Shown here in pieces: positions 1-8,226 of a stretch of 64,000 nucleotides of DNA (position 1 is its first letter; the number at the start of each line of letters is the position of its first letter). Location of the stretch: positions 62,001 through 126,000 of the forward strand of contig NZ_JAPVBH010000006.1 in the NCBI RefSeq assembly GCF_026967795.1. Reading direction: 5' to 3'. Origin of the DNA: Modestobacter sp. VKM Ac-2986. GTDB lineage: Bacteria > Actinomycetota > Actinomycetes > Mycobacteriales > Geodermatophilaceae. The notes beneath the pieces are model-generated. The model had not been told where the DNA came from. It saw nothing but the letters and a program-made list of their open reading frames with translations, and searched no databases. Position numbers and translations under genes: made by a program.

Positions 1-174
1 CTGGGCGTGCTGGAGCAGGTTGTTGGCCTGCTCGCGGTCGCCGGTGGTCAGTGCCGACTCGGCCCGCTCGAGGTCCAGGGCGAGCCGGTCGTAGAGCATC
101 ACCAGCAGGCGCTGGGGCGAGGCGGTGCTGACGGCATCGCCGAGGTAGCGGTTCCGCAGGGTGGCGGCACTCAT
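1..174 (-). CDS. fliS: Flagellar export chaperone FliS (3' part missing)
   Basis: FliS binds unpolymerised flagellin in the cytosol and delivers it to the flagellar export gate. The visible 58 N-terminal residues start MSAATLRNRYL and contain a helix with LLVMLYDRLALDLERAE, the usual FliS pattern of an early YL/RY motif followed by an amphipathic helix ending in ALTTGDREQA. The start is the ATG at 174, with GGAGG seven bases upstream. The gene runs off the left edge, so the C-terminal half cannot be seen. It lies 26 bp downstream of fliD on the same strand, the usual fliD-fliS order, so the two are very probably cotranscribed. Confidence 0.85.
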   Translation of the reverse strand, partial: MSAATLRNRYLGDAVSTASPQRLLVMLYDRLALDLERAESALTTGDREQANNLLQHAQ

Positions 175-200
175 CGGGTTTCCTCCGGGGGAGCGGTGGG

Positions 201-1589
201 TCAGGAGCTCTTCGACAGGGACGCGAGCTGGGAGGACAGCCAGGACGACTTGCTCTGCAGCGTGCCCAGGGCGGTCTCCATGGCGGTGAACCGTGCGGTG
301 ATGCTGGCCTCGCGGAGCTCCAGCCGACGGTCCCAGTCCGAGATCTGGCCGGTCAGGCCGGCGGCCCGCTCGTCCTCGCCCTTGGCCCGCAGGGTCAGGA
401 TGCCGGTCGTGGTGTTGCTCGCCTGCTTGGACAGCTCGAGCAGCCGCTGGGCGACGCCCTGGACGGCGACGGTGTCGTCGGCGTCCCCGGTCGTCCCGTT
501 CGGCCCGGCGGTGGCGTCGGTCCCGTTGACCAGGGCCTGCACCTTCGCCGGGTCGGCGGCGAGCGCGGCGGTGAACTTCGCGGAGTCGAAGGCGAGCTTG
601 CCGTCGCGGGTCAGCGAGATGCCCACGGTGGAGGCCGAGGCGCCGCCGATGGACGTGGAGATGGTCGACAGGACCGAGCTGGTCAGCGAGCGCAGCGTGC
701 TGTCGCCCTTGAGCGCGGCCTTGCTGCCCGCGGCGGTGTCGGTCTGGGTGGCGATCGCGGACAGCACCCCGTTGGCGGCGTCGACGAGCGCCTTCACCTT
801 GTCGGCGACGGCGCTCGGGTCGCTGGCGACGCCGACGGTGACCGTCGAGCCGTCGACCTTGGCGGCGGTGATGGTCACACCGGGCAGCAGGTCGGTGAAC
901 ACGTTGCTGGTGGAGCTGGCCGTCAGGCCGCTGCCCAGCGTGAGCTGGGCGTTGCGCCCCTGGTCGTTGAGCAGGAACCCCGTGGCGGGCCCGGAGCCGG
1001 TGACGTCGAAGGCGCCCGCGGCGCCGCCGGTGCTGGCGGTGAGCTGCAGCCGGAACTCGTTCGCCCCCAGCTGGACGACCGACGCGGTGACGCCGGCCTT
1101 CGCGCCGTTGATGGCGGACGCGGCATCGGCGAGCGTGGCGCCGGCGGGGACGGCGATCGAGGTGGCGGCCTGGGTGGCGGAGTTGGTGACGGTCATCGAC
1201 CACGCGGAGCCGTCGGCGGTGGCCGAGGCGGTCCGGGAGCTCCACTGGCTGCCGCTGACCATGCTGTGCGTGCCGGCGAGCGAGCTGACCGTGAAGGTGA
1301 TGGACGAGCCCGGCGTGGCGGTGGTCCCGGCGGTCGCGACGACGTCGGGGCTGGAGCTGCTCGCCTTCGCGGCGGCGAAGGTGGCCGACCTGGTCATGGC
1401 CTCGGCTGCGCTGCGCAGCGCGTCGAACTTGGTGTTGACGGCGCGGTAGGCGGCGGCGTCGGCCTTGACGTCGACCAGCTTGTTCTGCAGCAGCTTCTGC
1501 GGGTTCGCCTCGATCTGCATCAGCTGGCTGATCATCGTGTCGTAGTTGATGCCCGAGATCAGGCCCGTGCTCACGCTCATGCCGGCCAT
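201..1589 (-). CDS. fliD: Flagellar hook-associated protein 2 / filament cap FliD
   Basis: FliD forms the cap at the filament tip and helps flagellin subunits fold into the growing filament. The 462-residue product opens with MSVSTGLISGINYDTMISQL, the typical FliD N-terminal segment, followed by a helix rich in Q, A and L (FliD_N, about residues 1-105). The centre is a Ser/Thr/Ala/Gly-rich beta region. The C-terminal coiled-coil part carries LTRDGKLAFDSAKFTAAL and ends in LQSKSSWLSSQLASL (FliD_C, about 215-460). The ATG at 1589 has GAGGAA a few bases upstream; a second in-frame ATG three codons on is also possible. It precedes fliS and follows fliC, from which it is separated by a strong hairpin, so it may depend partly on readthrough. 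Confidence 0.93.
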   Translation of the reverse strand: MAGMSVSTGLISGINYDTMISQLMQIEANPQKLLQNKLVDVKADAAAYRAVNTKFDALRSAAEAMTRSATFAAAKASSSSPDVVATAGTTATPGSSITFTVSSLAGTHSMVSGSQWSSRTASATADGSAWSMTVTNSATQAATSIAVPAGATLADAASAINGAKAGVTASVVQLGANEFRLQLTASTGGAAGAFDVTGSGPATGFLLNDQGRNAQLTLGSGLTASSTSNVFTDLLPGVTITAAKVDGSTVTVGVASDPSAVADKVKALVDAANGVLSAIATQTDTAAGSKAALKGDSTLRSLTSSVLSTISTSIGGASASTVGISLTRDGKLAFDSAKFTAALAADPAKVQALVNGTDATAGPNGTTGDADDTVAVQGVAQRLLELSKQASNTTTGILTLRAKGEDERAAGLTGQISDWDRRLELREASITARFTAMETALGTLQSKSSWLSSQLASLSKSS

Positions 1590-1648
1590 GTCGGTTCCTC
1601 TGCTCTCGGGCTCGCGGTGGTGACCTGCGGTGGGGGGGAGGACGCCGA

Positions 1649-1680
1649 TGAGGGGGGAGGCCGTGGGGCCTCCCCCCTCA
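1649..1680 (-). terminator. Hairpin between fliC and fliD
   Basis: A perfect 14-bp inverted repeat (arms 1649-1662 and 1667-1680, loop GTGG) lies 29 bp downstream of the fliC stop and upstream of fliD. There is no clear T-run, as is common for actinobacterial hairpin terminators. The position suggests partial termination that would make flagellin mRNA far more abundant than fliD-fliS mRNA. Confidence 0.7.
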
Positions 1681-1709
1681 CCGGGTGGTGCTCAGGTGGT
1701 GCGGGTCGA

Positions 1710-2534
1710 TCAGCCGCGCAGGAGGGAGAGCAGACCCTGCGTGGACTGGTTCGCCTGGGCCAGCATGGCCGTGCCGGCCTGGCTCAGGATCTGGGTCCGG
1801 GAGAAGTTGGTCATCTCCTGGGCCATGTCGGTGTCGCGGATGCGGCTCTCCGACGCAGACAGGTTCTCGACCGTGGCGTTCAGGTTGTTGATCTTGTGCT
1901 CGAGGCGGTTCTGGGTGGCACCCAGCTTGGCGCGCTCGGTGGAGACGGTGCCGATGGCGGTGTTCACGGCGGTGATGGCCGCCGAGGCGCCGGCGGCGGT
2001 GCCGATGGCCGAGGCGTTGACCGACAGGCCGGAGGCGCCCATGTTGCCGATGGACAGCGACAGGGTCTCGCCGGCGTTGGAGCCGACCTGGAAGTTCTTG
2101 GCCGTGTAGGTGCCGTTGAGCAGGTTGGTGCCGTTGAAGGTGGTCTTCGTGGCGATGTCGTCCAGCTCGGACTTGAGGGCGGTGAACTCCTCGTTGGCCT
2201 TCGCCTTGTCGGTGTCGGACAGCGAGCCGTCGTTGCTGGCCTGCACCGCGAGGTCACGCATGCGCTGCAGGATCGAGTGCGTCTCGGTCAGGGCGCCTTC
2301 TGCGGTCTGCACGACCGAGATGCCGTCCTGGGCGTTGCGGGAGGCGACCTTGAGGCCACCGATCTGCGAGCGGAGACCCTCGGAGATGGCCAGGCCGGCC
2401 GCGTCGTCGGCGGCGCGGTTGATCCGGAACCCGGAGGAGAGCTTCTCCAGGGACTTGCTCATCTGGCCGTCCGTCACCGACAGGTTGCGGTAAGCGTTCA
2501 TGGCGGCGACGTTGGTGTTGACGCTGAGACCCAT
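1710..2534 (-). CDS. fliC: Flagellin FliC, short form
   Basis: Flagellin is the filament subunit. The 274-residue protein has the D0/D1 N-terminal signature (SVNTNVAAMNAYRNL, then LSSGFRINRAADDAAGLAIS at about 33-52) and a C-terminal D1/D0 helix with RIRDTDMAQEMTNFSR and a terminal LLSLLRG. Between them is only about 90 residues of small, Ala/Gly/Ser/Thr-rich sequence, so the surface D2/D3 domains are absent or minimal. The start ATG at 2534 is preceded by GGAGGAAC. A strong hairpin follows the gene. A glycosyltransferase gene is divergently placed upstream, suggesting that the exposed Ser/Thr residues may be glycosylated. Confidence 0.97.
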   Translation of the reverse strand: MGLSVNTNVAAMNAYRNLSVTDGQMSKSLEKLSSGFRINRAADDAAGLAISEGLRSQIGGLKVASRNAQDGISVVQTAEGALTETHSILQRMRDLAVQASNDGSLSDTDKAKANEEFTALKSELDDIATKTTFNGTNLLNGTYTAKNFQVGSNAGETLSLSIGNMGASGLSVNASAIGTAAGASAAITAVNTAIGTVSTERAKLGATQNRLEHKINNLNATVENLSASESRIRDTDMAQEMTNFSRTQILSQAGTAMLAQANQSTQGLLSLLRG

Positions 2535-2856
2535 GGTGTTCCTCCGTGGAAGTGGGTTTTCTGGGTGGTACCCGCTGCATCCGTGCTGCGGGGCGTTGCC
2601 TCACCTGTAACGGCGCCCGGGGCACCGTCCTTGAGCCGAAACGCAGAGATTTCCCGGACTCCCTCGGGCGGGTGGCACGAGCGGGTGTCCGGGCAGGTCG
2701 CAGCGGTCGGCGTGGTGCCGGCGGGTGCGCGCGGTGCCGATACCGGGACCGACGTCTCCTGCGCCGCGTGGCGCGGGCCCACCTCCACGGACCAGGCGGC
2801 AGTCTGGCCGGTGAGGGGAGGTGGGCCGAGGCCCGACCGGGGAGGACCCCGCGACC
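2535..2856. other. Divergent intergenic region fliC / glycosyltransferase
   Basis: This 322-bp stretch separates the divergently transcribed fliC and glycosyltransferase genes. It holds the fliC ribosome-binding site next to 2535, the sigma-28-like promoter candidate at 2607-2634 and the glycosyltransferase ribosome-binding site GGAGG at 2841-2845. Open frames across it look like shadows of the high GC content. No further structure stood out. Confidence 0.5.
2607..2634 (-). promoter_or_regulatory. Candidate FliA/WhiG (sigma-28) promoter of fliC
   Basis: Read on the minus strand there is TCAA, a 16-nt spacer, then GCCGTTAC. The flagellar sigma class (FliA, SigD, WhiG) recognises about TAAA, 15-16 nt, GCCGATAA. 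The element lies about 70 bp upstream of the flagellin start. A FliA/WhiG-type sigma gene is 1.5 kb away, and a second element with the same spacer precedes flgN. The -35 match is imperfect, so this is a candidate only. Confidence 0.5.
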
Positions 2857-3930
2857 GTGAACGTCCTGCTGTGCACCACCGTATTCAGCGGCTCCAAGTA
2901 CCACCGCATGACCGAACCCGCGCGGGCGGTGCAGGAGGCCGGTCTGGGGGTGGACGTCACCCTCAGCCACGGCATCTCCACCACGCTGGTCCAGCGCCCC
3001 GGCGACGCCGAGCTCTCCATCGGCTCAGTCGACGCCCGGGGTGCCGACGTCGTCGTGCTGCAGCTGCCCAAGACGGTGGCGATGCTGCAGATCGTGCGGC
3101 TGCTGCAGGCCCAGGGCGTCGCCGTGGTCGTGGAGATGGACGACCTCTTCTCCGCGGTGCCCTACGGCCACACCGGGCACGACACGCTCGTGCGCGGCGG
3201 CATGGCGAAGCTGGCCCTGGCCTGCGCCCGCGAGGCCGACCTGGTCACGGTGTCCACCCCGGCGCTGCTGGGCGAGTACGCCCCCCGCGGGCGGGGCGTC
3301 GTGGTGCCCAACGCCATCCCGCGCCGGATCGCCGAACTGCCGCCGGCCTACGCACGCGACCCGGAGACGGTCACCATCGGCTGGACCGGGTCGGTCGGGG
3401 TGCACCCCTACGACCTGCAGGTGATGGAGTCCGGGCTGGAGCAGGCGCTGGAGCGGACCAGCGGGCGGAGCCGCTTCCTGGTGGTGGGCGCCGCCGACGA
3501 CGCCCGGGAGCGGCTGCGGCTGACCCGCGACCCGGAGACCGTCCCGTGGGTCGCGGACGTCGAGGAGTACCTGGGGCTGGTGGGGGAGGCGCTCGACATC
3601 GGCATCGCCCCGCTGCGTGACGACCGTTTCAACGCCGCCAAGAGCTGGCTCAAGGTGCTCGAGTACGCCGCCCGCGGGGTCTACGCGGTCCGCTCTCCGA
3701 GCGCGGAGTACGAGCGGCTCGGGCTGGGCCGGCGGGCGAAGTCGCCCCGTGACTGGGCCACGGCCCTCACCGCCGCCGTCAAGGACCCCGACCGCCGGCG
3801 TGAGCTCGCCGAGGCCGACCGCGAGGCGGTGCTGGCCGGTCACCTGACCGAGCACACCGCGCCCCGCTGGGTCGACGCCTGGCGGCAGGCCCGGGAGAAC
3901 CGCACCCGCAGCCAGCGACTCAGCGCCTGA
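2857..3930 (+). CDS. GT4-like glycosyltransferase beside flagellin
   Basis: The 357-residue protein has a GT-B layout. The N-terminal Rossmann-like half begins VNVLLCTTVFSGSKYHR and includes VVVEMDDLFSAVPYG and a VTVSTPALLGEYAPRG segment. The C-terminal half has VTIGWTGSVGVHPYDL, an RFLVVGAADDARERL strand, and DIGIAPLRDDRFNAAKSWLKVLEYAARGV, which resembles the nucleotide-sugar site of GT4 enzymes. The GTG at 2857 is chosen because GGAGG lies 11 bases upstream and it gives the natural N-terminal strand; a GTG at 2821 would add 12 unlikely residues. It is divergent from fliC and inside the flagellar cluster, so flagellin glycosylation is a reasonable inference. Donor and acceptor are unknown. 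Confidence 0.85.
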   Translation: MNVLLCTTVFSGSKYHRMTEPARAVQEAGLGVDVTLSHGISTTLVQRPGDAELSIGSVDARGADVVVLQLPKTVAMLQIVRLLQAQGVAVVVEMDDLFSAVPYGHTGHDTLVRGGMAKLALACAREADLVTVSTPALLGEYAPRGRGVVVPNAIPRRIAELPPAYARDPETVTIGWTGSVGVHPYDLQVMESGLEQALERTSGRSRFLVVGAADDARERLRLTRDPETVPWVADVEEYLGLVGEALDIGIAPLRDDRFNAAKSWLKVLEYAARGVYAVRSPSAEYERLGLGRRAKSPRDWATALTAAVKDPDRRRELAEADREAVLAGHLTEHTAPRWVDAWRQARENRTRSQRLSA

Positions 3931-3937
3931 CCGAACG

Positions 3938-3990
3938 ACGACGACGAAGGCCCTCTCCTCCGCACCGGAGGAGAGGGCCTTCGTCGTCGT
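3938..3990. terminator. Bidirectional terminator, 25-bp stem
   Basis: A perfect 25-bp inverted repeat (arms 3938-3962 and 3966-3990, 3-nt loop) sits between the convergent glycosyltransferase and sigma-factor genes. It begins 7 bp after the glycosyltransferase stop, so it can serve transcripts from both sides. Confidence 0.85.
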
Positions 3991-4083
3991 GTGTGCCGCC
4001 GACCGGGTGGACGTGCGCGTGCCCCCGGCCGACGTCGCCGTCGACCGGGGGCACGGTGGTGCGGGGGTCAGGTGGTGCGGGGG

Positions 4084-5007
4084 TCAGGCGGACTGCACGG
4101 CCGCGTCCCGCTCGGGGAGGATCCAGCGCTGCCGCGAGCGGGGCCGCGGCTGGGGCACCGTCGCAGCCGGCGGGGCTGCGGTCTCGCGGGCGGCCGACTG
4201 GCCGGAGGTGACCCGGTCGACGTAGGCCCGCTGCTGGTTGCGGGCCCGCACCCCGCCGGTCGGGGGCACCACGGTGCCGTCCCAGATCTCGCTCATGGCG
4301 GCGTGCAGCAGGGTCAGTGCCCGGGCCCGCATCTGCGAGACGCGCGACAGCGTGACCCCGAGGGAGTCCGCGATGTCGGTCAGCGACTCGTCACCGAAGA
4401 AGTTGCGCTCGACGACCTCGTCGAGGCGGTCGGGCAGCGCCCGGATCGCCTCGTGCAGGTGCCGGGCCCGCTCGCCGCGCAGCAGGGCGCGCTCGGGGGA
4501 GTCGCCGGTGTCGGGCAGGTCCAGGCTGCCGCCCTCGGTGCCGGTCTCGGCGTCGATGCTCACCATCACCGCCCGGTGCACGTCGATCTGCAGCGAGTCC
4601 AGCTCCGAGCGCGGGACGCCGAGGCTGGTGGCCAGCTCCTCGCGGGTCGGCGGCCGGCCCAGGCTGAGGGTGAGTGCGTCGGCGGCGGCGTCGGTGCGCC
4701 GGGCCGCGGCCCGCACCGACCGGCTCGCCCAGTCCCCGGAGCGGAGCTCGTCGAGGACGGCGCCCTGCAGGCGGGGGAGGGCGTAGGTGGCGAAGGTGGC
4801 GCCGGCGTCGGGGTCGAAGCGCCGGGCGACCTCGACCAGCGCGATGCTCGCGCAGGAGAGCAGGTCGTCCCGGCTCACGTGGCTGGGCAGGGAGATGCGG
4901 GAGGCCACCGCGTTCACCGCGAACTGAGCCAGCGGGAGATGGGTGGTCACCAGCGCGTCGACGTCGGTCGGTCGGCGGTCGAGCACGGCGGAGCGGGCTG
5001 GGGTCAC
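4084..5007 (-). CDS. fliA: Flagellar/sporulation-type sigma factor (FliA/WhiG family)
   Basis: RNA polymerase sigma factor expected to direct late flagellar genes. Region 2 is seen as LPLAQFAVNAVASRISL..VSRDDLLSCASIALVEVARRFD followed by ATFATYALPRLQGAVLDELR (about 20-85). Region 3 has LGRPPTREELATSLGVPRSELDSL. Region 4 has RALPDRLDEVVERNFFGDESLTDIADSLGVTLSRVSQMRARAL, the FliA-like -35-binding helix-turn-helix. An unusual tail of about 60 residues rich in A, P and R follows. The start is uncertain: the GTG at 5007 gives 307 residues and the usual N-terminus, while an in-frame ATG at 5058 would add 17. It is divergent from flgN. Its best candidate targets are the two sigma-28-like elements at 2607 and 5082. 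Confidence 0.88.
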   Translation of the reverse strand: MTPARSAVLDRRPTDVDALVTTHLPLAQFAVNAVASRISLPSHVSRDDLLSCASIALVEVARRFDPDAGATFATYALPRLQGAVLDELRSGDWASRSVRAAARRTDAAADALTLSLGRPPTREELATSLGVPRSELDSLQIDVHRAVMVSIDAETGTEGGSLDLPDTGDSPERALLRGERARHLHEAIRALPDRLDEVVERNFFGDESLTDIADSLGVTLSRVSQMRARALTLLHAAMSEIWDGTVVPPTGGVRARNQQRAYVDRVTSGQSAARETAAPPAATVPQPRPRSRQRWILPERDAAVQSA

Positions 5008-5081
5008 GGCCCTGTACTCGGCTGGTCCGGGCCTGCACGAGACCGGGCTGCGCCACATTTCTCCGCCGGGCAGATCTCGAC

Positions 5082-5109
5082 TTGACCACGCCCGGCGCGA
5101 TGCCGATGC
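5082..5109 (+). promoter_or_regulatory. Candidate FliA/WhiG promoter of flgN-flgK-flgL
   Basis: TTGA, a 16-nt spacer, then GCCGATGC, ending 78 bp before the flgN start. The spacer length and -10 core match the fliC element at 2607 and the known sigma-28 class pattern. The -35 part is weak. Confidence 0.45.
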
Positions 5110-5187
5110 CACATCGACAGCGCCCACCGGACAGGTGGGCCCGGCCTGCACCAGGGCTGCACACGACCACCACGGAAGGCGGCCTGC

Positions 5188-5676
5188 GTGGACCACCAGC
5201 ACCTGTCGACGTTGCTCTGGCGGGAGCAGGAGCTGCTCGACCTCCTGCTGTTCAAGGCCGAGGAGAAGCAGTACCTGATCCTCACCGGCAAGAGCCGGTG
5301 GCTCGCCCGGATCGCCCACGAGATCGAGGTCGTCCTCGAGCAGCTGCGGACCCTCGAGGTGGAGCGCGCCGCGGCCACCGAGCAGATCGCCGGCCGGCTC
5401 GGCCTGGAGGTCAACCCCTCGCTGCGCACCCTCGCGGACGTCGCGCCGGCCCCGTGGAACGACCTCTACACCAAGCACCACGAGGCGCTGCTCGTCCTGG
5501 TCTCGGAGCTGCGCGGGCTGTCCGACGCCAACAAGGAGCTCATCGAGAGCGGCCTGGCGGTCATCGACGACGCGCTCGCCACCAGCCGGCCCGCCGCGTC
5601 GGCCGGCACGTACACGCAGTCGGGCCGGGCCTCCGGCAACGCCTACCGCTCGGTCACCCTGGACGGTTCCCTGTGA
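5188..5676 (+). CDS. flgN: Flagellar chaperone FlgN family protein
   Basis: FlgN-type chaperones guard the hook-filament junction proteins FlgK and FlgL before export. The 162-residue protein is almost all alpha-helical (LSTLLWREQELLDLLLFKAEEK, then IEVVLEQLRTLEVERAAATEQIAGRLG), matching the FlgN fold, and has a loose Ser/Gly-rich tail. The GTG start at 5188 has GGAAGG eight bases upstream. It lies 62 bp upstream of flgK on the same strand, and the gene order flgN-flgK-flgL supports the call. Sequence identity to FlgN proteins is typically low, so the call rests on helix pattern, length and context. Confidence 0.85.
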   Translation: MDHQHLSTLLWREQELLDLLLFKAEEKQYLILTGKSRWLARIAHEIEVVLEQLRTLEVERAAATEQIAGRLGLEVNPSLRTLADVAPAPWNDLYTKHHEALLVLVSELRGLSDANKELIESGLAVIDDALATSRPAASAGTYTQSGRASGNAYRSVTLDGSL

Positions 5677-5738
5677 CCGCCGGCGCACGACCCACTGCGT
5701 CCCCCACCCGCGAGTCCCACACCAGCGAGGAGTCGTAA

Positions 5739-7151
5739 GTGAGCACCTTCTCGGGTCTCAACACCGCGACCACCGCCCTCTGGGCGCAGCAGCGCGGCCT
5801 GGACGTCACCGGTCAGAACATCGCCAACGTCAACACCCCCGGCTACACCCGGCAGCGCGCCGAGCTGCAGTCGGTGGGCGGCAACGTCGTCCCGGCGCTC
5901 TACGCCACCAGCAACCAGGTCGGCCAGGGCGTCGACGCCGACAGCGTCATCCGCATCCGGGACGCCTTCCTGGAGGGACGCGCGCAGCTGGAGAGCGGCG
6001 CCACCGCGCGGCTGACGGTCGCCGACGCCACCCTCGCCCAGGTGGAGCAGGCCTTCCGCGAGCCGGGCACGACCGGCGTCCAGGCCAAGCTGACCGCCGT
6101 CTACACCGCCTGGCAGGACGTCGCCAACCACCCGAACGACAACTCCACGGCCGGCGCCCGCACCGCGGTCCTGCAGTCGACGGCCAGCCTCGTCGGTGAG
6201 CTGCGCACCACCAGCGCCACGCTGGACAAGCAGTGGACCCAGACGCGCGAGAGCCTGTCCGTGCTGTCCGAGGAGGTCAACGCCACCGCCGCCTCGATCG
6301 CCGACCTCAACACCGCGATCAAGCGCGGTGTCCAGGCCGGCCTGCCGGTGAACGAGCTGGCGGACAAGCGTGACGGCCTGGTGCTGGAGCTGTCGGCCGC
6401 CATCGGCGCGACGTCCCGTCCCGGCGACGACGGCCAGGTCGACGTCGTCGTCTCCGGCGCGACGCTGGTCTCGGGCGGCACGTCGGTGGGCCTGACCTTC
6501 CGGGGCGGGCTGGACCGGGTGGCCGCCACCACCGACCCGCCGCGTTTCGTCACGGACCCGGGCGGCACCACGGTGGCCGTGGGCGGCACGGCCGGTGGGA
6601 AGGTGACCGCGCTGACCACCACCATCCCGAAGTACCTGAGCCAGCTCGACGCCGTCGCGCAGAAGATCGCCGACGAGTTCAACACCGCCCAGACCGCCGG
6701 CTACGACCAGGCCGGCGTCCGCGGGCTGGCCCTCCTGGGCGGCCCCGGTGGGTCCGCCACGGTCACCGCGGCCACGATCGAGGTGCTGCTCGGCGACCCG
6801 GCGCAGCTCGCCGCGGCCACGGTCGGCCCCGGGCCGACGTCGGACGGCAGCAACGCCGCCGCGATCGGGAAGCTGCAGAACAAGGCGGGCGGTGCGATGA
6901 GCGCCTACCGGTCGCTGATCGTGGGGCTGGGCGTCGAGGCGTCGGTCGCCACCAGCAGCCTGGCCACCCAGGCCGTGGTCAGCAGCCAGGTCGACGCCGC
7001 CCGCGACTCGGTCTCCGGGGTCAACCTGGACGAGGAGATGACGAACATGATGCAGTTCCAGCACGCCTACTCCGCCGCCGCGCGCATGATCACCACCATC
7101 GACGAGACGCTAGACGTGCTGATCAACCGCACCGGCCGCGTGGGGCTGTGA
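5739..7151 (+). CDS. flgK: Flagellar hook-associated protein 1 FlgK
   Basis: FlgK is the first hook-filament junction protein. The 470-residue product has the N-terminal rod/hook signature LNTATTALWAQQRGLDVTGQNIANVNTPGYTRQRAEL (about 7-43). The D1 helical region includes TAVYTAWQDVANHPND and ADLNTAIKRGVQAGLPVNELADKRDGL. The C-terminal module has SGVNLDEEMTNMMQFQHAYSAAARMITTIDE, the conserved end that packs against the N-terminal helix. The GTG start at 5739 is preceded by GAGGAG. It is four bases upstream of flgL and clearly in one operon with it. Confidence 0.96.
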   Translation: MSTFSGLNTATTALWAQQRGLDVTGQNIANVNTPGYTRQRAELQSVGGNVVPALYATSNQVGQGVDADSVIRIRDAFLEGRAQLESGATARLTVADATLAQVEQAFREPGTTGVQAKLTAVYTAWQDVANHPNDNSTAGARTAVLQSTASLVGELRTTSATLDKQWTQTRESLSVLSEEVNATAASIADLNTAIKRGVQAGLPVNELADKRDGLVLELSAAIGATSRPGDDGQVDVVVSGATLVSGGTSVGLTFRGGLDRVAATTDPPRFVTDPGGTTVAVGGTAGGKVTALTTTIPKYLSQLDAVAQKIADEFNTAQTAGYDQAGVRGLALLGGPGGSATVTAATIEVLLGDPAQLAAATVGPGPTSDGSNAAAIGKLQNKAGGAMSAYRSLIVGLGVEASVATSSLATQAVVSSQVDAARDSVSGVNLDEEMTNMMQFQHAYSAAARMITTIDETLDVLINRTGRVGL

Positions 7152-7155
7152 CCTG

Positions 7156-8088
7156 ATGCGGATCACCCAGCGCTCGATCGCGCTCACCAGCCTGCAGGGT
7201 CTCAACCGCAACATGGAGGCCATCGGCAAGCTGCAGCAGCAGCTGACGTCGGGGCGCACCATCAACAAGCCCTCCGACGACCCGACCGGCACCAACACGG
7301 CGATGCAGACCCGCCAGGAGCTGGCCGGTGCTGTGCAGCACGCGCGGAACATCTCCGACGGGATCAGCGTCCTCGACGCCACGGACTCGGTCCTGCAGAG
7401 CATGATCGCCCAGGTCCACACCGCCAAGGAGCGGGCGCTCAACGGGGTCAACAGCGGCTCGATGTCCGAGGCCGGCCGTGCGGCGGTCGCCGCAGAGCTC
7501 GTCGGCATCCGGGAGAGCCTGCTCGGCCAGGCCAACACGGTCGTGCAGGGGCACCCGCTCTTCGGCGGGGTCACCAGCGGCACGACCGCCTACGACGTGA
7601 CCACCGGCGCCTACCAGGGCTTCCGGGCTCCCACGGGCCCTGCCGACACCGCGGTCATGGTGACCCGGCAGGTGTCCGACGCCGAGGCCGTCCGCGTGGA
7701 CATCACCGGGCCGGAGGCCTTCGGCGTCACCTCGGCGGCCGGGGTCACCCCGGCGACGCGGGACCTCTTCACGATCATCGGCGACCTGGCGGAGAACGTC
7801 GTGGACGACCCGGCCGCGGTGGCCGCCGACCTCGACGCGCTGGACGTCGCGCTCAACTCGATGCTGAAGGCGGTCACGGACATCGGCAGCCGGACCAACC
7901 GGATCGAGACGGCCAAGCAGGTCAACAGCGACCTGCAGCTGACGCTGACCACGCGCTCGGGCGAGATCGAGAACATCGACCTGGCCAAGACGATCATGAA
8001 CCTGGAGATGCAGCGGACCGGCTACCAGGCCGCGCTGGGCGCCACGGCCAAGGCCATCCAGCCCACCCTGCTGGACTTCCTCCGCTGA
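7156..8088 (+). CDS. flgL: Flagellar hook-associated protein 3 FlgL
   Basis: FlgL joins FlgK to the flagellin filament and is homologous to flagellin. The 310-residue product begins MRITQRSIALTSLQGLNRNM and carries LQQQLTSGRTINKPSDDPTGTN, the FlgL/flagellin D0-D1 signature. Its C-terminus has EIENIDLAKTIMNLEMQRTGYQAALGATAK and ends LLDFLR. The ATG start at 7156 directly follows the flgK stop, so translation is probably coupled. A strong hairpin about 50 bp downstream may close the flgN-flgK-flgL transcript before csrA. Confidence 0.95.
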   Translation: MRITQRSIALTSLQGLNRNMEAIGKLQQQLTSGRTINKPSDDPTGTNTAMQTRQELAGAVQHARNISDGISVLDATDSVLQSMIAQVHTAKERALNGVNSGSMSEAGRAAVAAELVGIRESLLGQANTVVQGHPLFGGVTSGTTAYDVTTGAYQGFRAPTGPADTAVMVTRQVSDAEAVRVDITGPEAFGVTSAAGVTPATRDLFTIIGDLAENVVDDPAAVAADLDALDVALNSMLKAVTDIGSRTNRIETAKQVNSDLQLTLTTRSGEIENIDLAKTIMNLEMQRTGYQAALGATAKAIQPTLLDFLR

Positions 8089-8137
8089 TCGCCGGCGGGG
8101 GCGCCCGTTTCGCGCCCGCCCCTGCCGAGAAGAGTGT

Positions 8138-8169
8138 CAGGGCCGCACCACCGCGGTGGTGCGGCCCTG
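8138..8169 (+). terminator. Perfect 16+16 palindrome after flgL
   Basis: The 32 bases form a perfect palindrome (practical stem about 14 bp with a CGCG turn), 50 bp after flgL and 62 bp before csrA. A second hairpin follows at once: arms 8171-8179 and 8183-8191, 9 bp, loop CAG. Either one or both could terminate the flgL transcript or fold in the csrA leader. Confidence 0.6.
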
Positions 8170-8196
8170 CGTCCCGCCGCAGCGGCGGGACCTGCC

Positions 8197-8226
8197 ACGG
8201 ATGGCCCACACGAACCCATGGAGGGG
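8197..8226 (+). promoter_or_regulatory. csrA leader with two CsrA-like GGA sites
   Basis: The csrA leader contains ACGGATG (8197-8203) and ATGGAGG (8218-8224). The second contains the Shine-Dalgarno sequence GGAGGGG, five bases before the ATG. CsrA binds A-N-GGA-N-G motifs, often overlapping ribosome-binding sites, so autoregulation is possible. A 9-bp hairpin lies just upstream. Confidence 0.4.

Noticed and set aside
1266-3620. Long plus-strand reading frame over fliD, fliC and the glycosyltransferase
   Set aside because: Gly/Arg/Val-rich shadow of genes on the other strand and frame; no domain.
5008-5688. N-terminal extension of the FliA-like sigma gene up to 5688
   Set aside because: It overlaps the divergent flgN gene and has no sigma-like content.
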